24,298 nucleotides of DNA from NCBI GenBank assembly GCA_023436395.1, contig JAEZJJ010000039.1:1-24298 (forward strand). The letters run 5' to 3'. Both the position numbers and the translations under genes were made by a program. Source of the DNA: Bacillota bacterium. Its GTDB lineage: Bacteria > Bacillota > Clostridia > Lachnospirales > Cellulosilyticaceae. The notes under the pieces were generated by a model. The model saw only the letters and a program-made list of their open reading frames with translations. It was not told the origin of the DNA and ran no database searches. Below, in pieces: positions 22,955 through 24,298 of the stretch (positions are counted from its first letter, which is position 1; each line of letters opens with the position of its first letter).

Positions 22955-23494
22955 ATGAAGGTACTTATAATAAGTGATACTCATGGGAAGATTAATCATG
23001 TCACAATGGTGTTAGAACGTACGATACCATTAGGTGTAGGTGCTATCTTGCACTGTGGAGATTATGCAAGTGATGCAAGATTACTACAAAAATATTATCC
23101 TCATATAGAAGTCCATTATGTTTATGGGAATTGTGATATTGGGTTTGGTGGAGCATATAGTGAAGTTGTAGAAATAGAAGGTGTTAACTTTTATATGACC
23201 CATGGACACCGTTATGGTGTGAAATGGGGAGAATATGATGACCTTGTTATTGATGCTATAGCTCATGAAGCGCAAGTTGCAGTATGTGGCCATTCTCACT
23301 GCGCGCATATAGAGTGGCAAGACGAAGTGCTTGTGTTAAATCCAGGGAGCATGACACAGCCTAGAGATGGGAGATATCCTTCTTATGCTATTGTAGAAGT
23401 TAAAGAGGGACAAATTCGAGAGGCTAATGTGATGCAAATCAGGGAAAATGAGAGTATTGGGATGCATCCTGTAATGCATCAAATGCATAGATAA
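22955..23494 (+). CDS. YfcE/MJ0936-type metallophosphoesterase
   Basis: A 179-residue calcineurin-like phosphoesterase. All metal-binding motifs are present in order: SDTHG (8-12), HCGD (about 33-36), GNCD (about 58-61), THGH (about 82-85), CGHSH (about 110-114) and NPGS. The small single-domain form matches YfcE and archaeal MJ0936, which hydrolyse phosphodiesters in vitro; the physiological substrate is not known. The ribosome binding site is AGGTGAT, three bases before the ATG. The last 20 residues are rich in Met and His (MHPVMHQMHR), a small oddity of the tail. It follows rdgB by 8 bases. No typical terminator was found between it and the strong tRNA promoter; an A-rich run covers 23494-23518. 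Confidence 0.88.
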   Translation: MKVLIISDTHGKINHVTMVLERTIPLGVGAILHCGDYASDARLLQKYYPHIEVHYVYGNCDIGFGGAYSEVVEIEGVNFYMTHGHRYGVKWGEYDDLVIDAIAHEAQVAVCGHSHCAHIEWQDEVLVLNPGSMTQPRDGRYPSYAIVEVKEGQIREANVMQIRENESIGMHPVMHQMHR

Positions 23495-23523
23495 TAAAAA
23501 AATAAAAAAAAACATAAAAGGTG

Positions 23524-23552
23524 TTGACGTATGCAAAGAAGTTAGGTATAAT
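23524..23552 (+). promoter_or_regulatory. strong promoter of the tRNA array
   Basis: TTGACG (23524-23529), 17 bases, TATAAT (23547-23552). It is followed directly by a 12-bp inverted repeat (23554-23565/23585-23596). Confidence 0.8.
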
Positions 23553-23553
23553 A

Positions 23554-23596
23554 CATTTTGTCAGTCGGCGAGAACACTCTAAAAACTGACAAAATG
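23554..23596 (+). promoter_or_regulatory. 12-bp dyad overlapping the start site of the tRNA array
   Basis: CATTTTGTCAGT (23554-23565) and ACTGACAAAATG (23585-23596) are perfect complements around a 19-base centre. The left arm covers the expected transcription start (about 23559). It may be an operator or a leader hairpin. Confidence 0.5.
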
Positions 23597-23605
23597 AAGC
23601 ATACG

Positions 23606-23758
<153 letters not shown>

Positions 23759-23763
23759 GTATG

Positions 23764-23837
23764 GTGGGTATAGCTCAGTTGGTAGTAGCACTGGATTGTG
23801 GTTCCAGGTGTCGTGGGTTCGAGCCCCATTACCCACC
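23764..23837 (+). tRNA. tRNA-His (GTG)
   Basis: GTGGGTA/TACCCAC acceptor, anticodon loop TTGTGGT in a CTGGA/TCCAG stem. The extra G-1 (23763) opposite discriminator C73 is encoded, as expected for His. The D arm has a GGTAGTAGC form with one mismatched pair. Confidence 0.93.
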
Positions 23838-23868
23838 TTTTATTATGGACAAACGTACATAATAATGT

Positions 23869-23940
23869 AGGGTTATCGCCAAGCGGTAAGGCACAGGATT
23901 TTGATTCCTGCATTCGGAGGTTCAAATCCTCCTAGCCCTG
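23869..23940 (+). tRNA. tRNA-Gln (TTG)
   Basis: AGGGTTA/TAGCCCT acceptor (one G-T pair), anticodon loop TTTTGAT in a CAGGA/TCCTG stem, T loop TTCAAAT; discriminator G, no CCA. Confidence 0.94.
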
Positions 23941-23963
23941 TTAGGACATTTGTCCTATGGTTT

Positions 23964-24036
23964 GGGTCACTAGCTCAGTCGGTAGAGCACTTGACTTTTA
24001 ATCAAGTTGTCCCGGGTTCGATTCCCGGGTGGCTCA
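23964..24036 (+). tRNA. tRNA-Lys (TTT)
   Basis: GGGTCAC/GTGGCTC acceptor with two G-T pairs, anticodon loop CTTTTAA in a CTTGA/TCAAG stem, T arm CCGGG-TTCGATT-CCCGG; discriminator A, no CCA. Confidence 0.95.
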
Positions 24037-24066
24037 TTCTTAACTCAATAGTTAAGGTTTTAATAT

Positions 24067-24148
24067 GCGGGCGTGGCGGAATTGGCAGACGCACTAGACT
24101 TAGGATCTAGCGCCGCGAGGTGTAAGGGTTCGACTCCCTTCGCCCGCA
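24067..24148 (+). tRNA. tRNA-Leu (TAG)
   Basis: A class II tRNA of 82 nt: GCGGGCG/CGCCCGC acceptor, anticodon loop CTTAGGA in a CTAGA/TCTAG stem, short variable arm (CGCCGCGAGGTGT), T loop TTCGACT; discriminator A, no CCA. Confidence 0.94.
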
Positions 24149-24175
24149 TCATTAAATAAATAGCGCATAGTATAT

Positions 24176-24246
24176 GCGGGTGTAGTTCAATGGTAGAACT
24201 TCAGCCTTCCAAGCTGACTACGTGGGTTCGATTCCCATCACCCGCT
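24176..24246 (+). tRNA. tRNA-Gly (TCC), second copy
   Basis: Identical over all 71 bases to the tRNA-Gly at 23610. It begins the second round of the array. Confidence 0.95.
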
Positions 24247-24251
24247 CTTAT

Positions 24252-24298
<47 letters not shown>

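Noticed and set aside
23901..24110. Plus-strand open frame of 69 codons in the tRNA array
   Set aside because: It is read through tRNA-Gln, -Lys and -Leu (SLAQSVEHLTFNQVVPGSIPG), a known false protein from tRNA genes.

Overview
The window is a chromosomal housekeeping region of a low-GC, Gram-positive, endospore-forming bacterium. Spore genes (cwlD-type amidase, spoVG, spoVT, yabP, yabQ), AAGGAGG-type ribosome binding sites, TTGACA/TATAAT promoters and the gene order purR ... spoVG-glmU-prs-pth-mfd-spoVT-mazG-rqcP-yabP-yabQ-divIC place it in the Firmicutes. The glgC-glgD pair, the DnaC-like/DnaD-like pair and the 'clostridial' version of the order suggest class Clostridia, probably a Lachnospiraceae-like lineage. 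A Cellulosilyticum-type genome is a guess that cannot be proved from the sequence.

Layout. Bases 1-227 hold the 3' end of a cwlD-like amidase on the + strand. A bidirectional terminator and an unusual GC-richer cluster of palindromes (248-406) follow. The minus-strand block 398-5480 carries a MocR-type (GntR-aminotransferase) regulator, a DnaC/DnaI-like helicase loader and a DnaD-like primosome protein in tight translational coupling, and murC. From 5688 on everything is on the + strand: purR with its own PurBox pair, glgC-glgD (glycogen synthesis), spoVG, glmU, prs, pth-mfd, a PrsA-like lipoprotein foldase, spoVT, mazG, an HU gene, rqcP, yabP, yabQ, divIC, initiator tRNA, prfB (with a programmed +1 frameshift), rdgB, a YfcE-type phosphoesterase, and from 23610 a tRNA array (Gly-Arg-His-Gln-Lys-Leu-Gly-Arg) that runs off the window.

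How the genes relate. PurR and Prs concern purine/PRPP supply. GlmU and MurC make peptidoglycan precursors. DivIC is a division protein. Pth, PrfB, RqcP and the tRNAs serve translation and ribosome rescue. Mfd, MazG and RdgB guard DNA and the nucleotide pool. SpoVG, SpoVT, YabP, YabQ and CwlD act in sporulation. Most transcription units are bounded by clear hairpin-T terminators and preceded by recognisable sigma-A promoters. Good candidates for a sigma-G promoter (spoVT) and a sigma-E promoter (yabP) are also visible.

No defence island, integrated element or novel multi-gene system was found. The most unusual signals are small: the palindrome cluster at 248-406, an RNA hairpin that could hide the yabP ribosome binding site only in read-through transcripts, a weakly spaced prfB frameshift signal, and hairpins in every long spacer of the tRNA array. 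No gene-free stretch exceeds about 210 bases.
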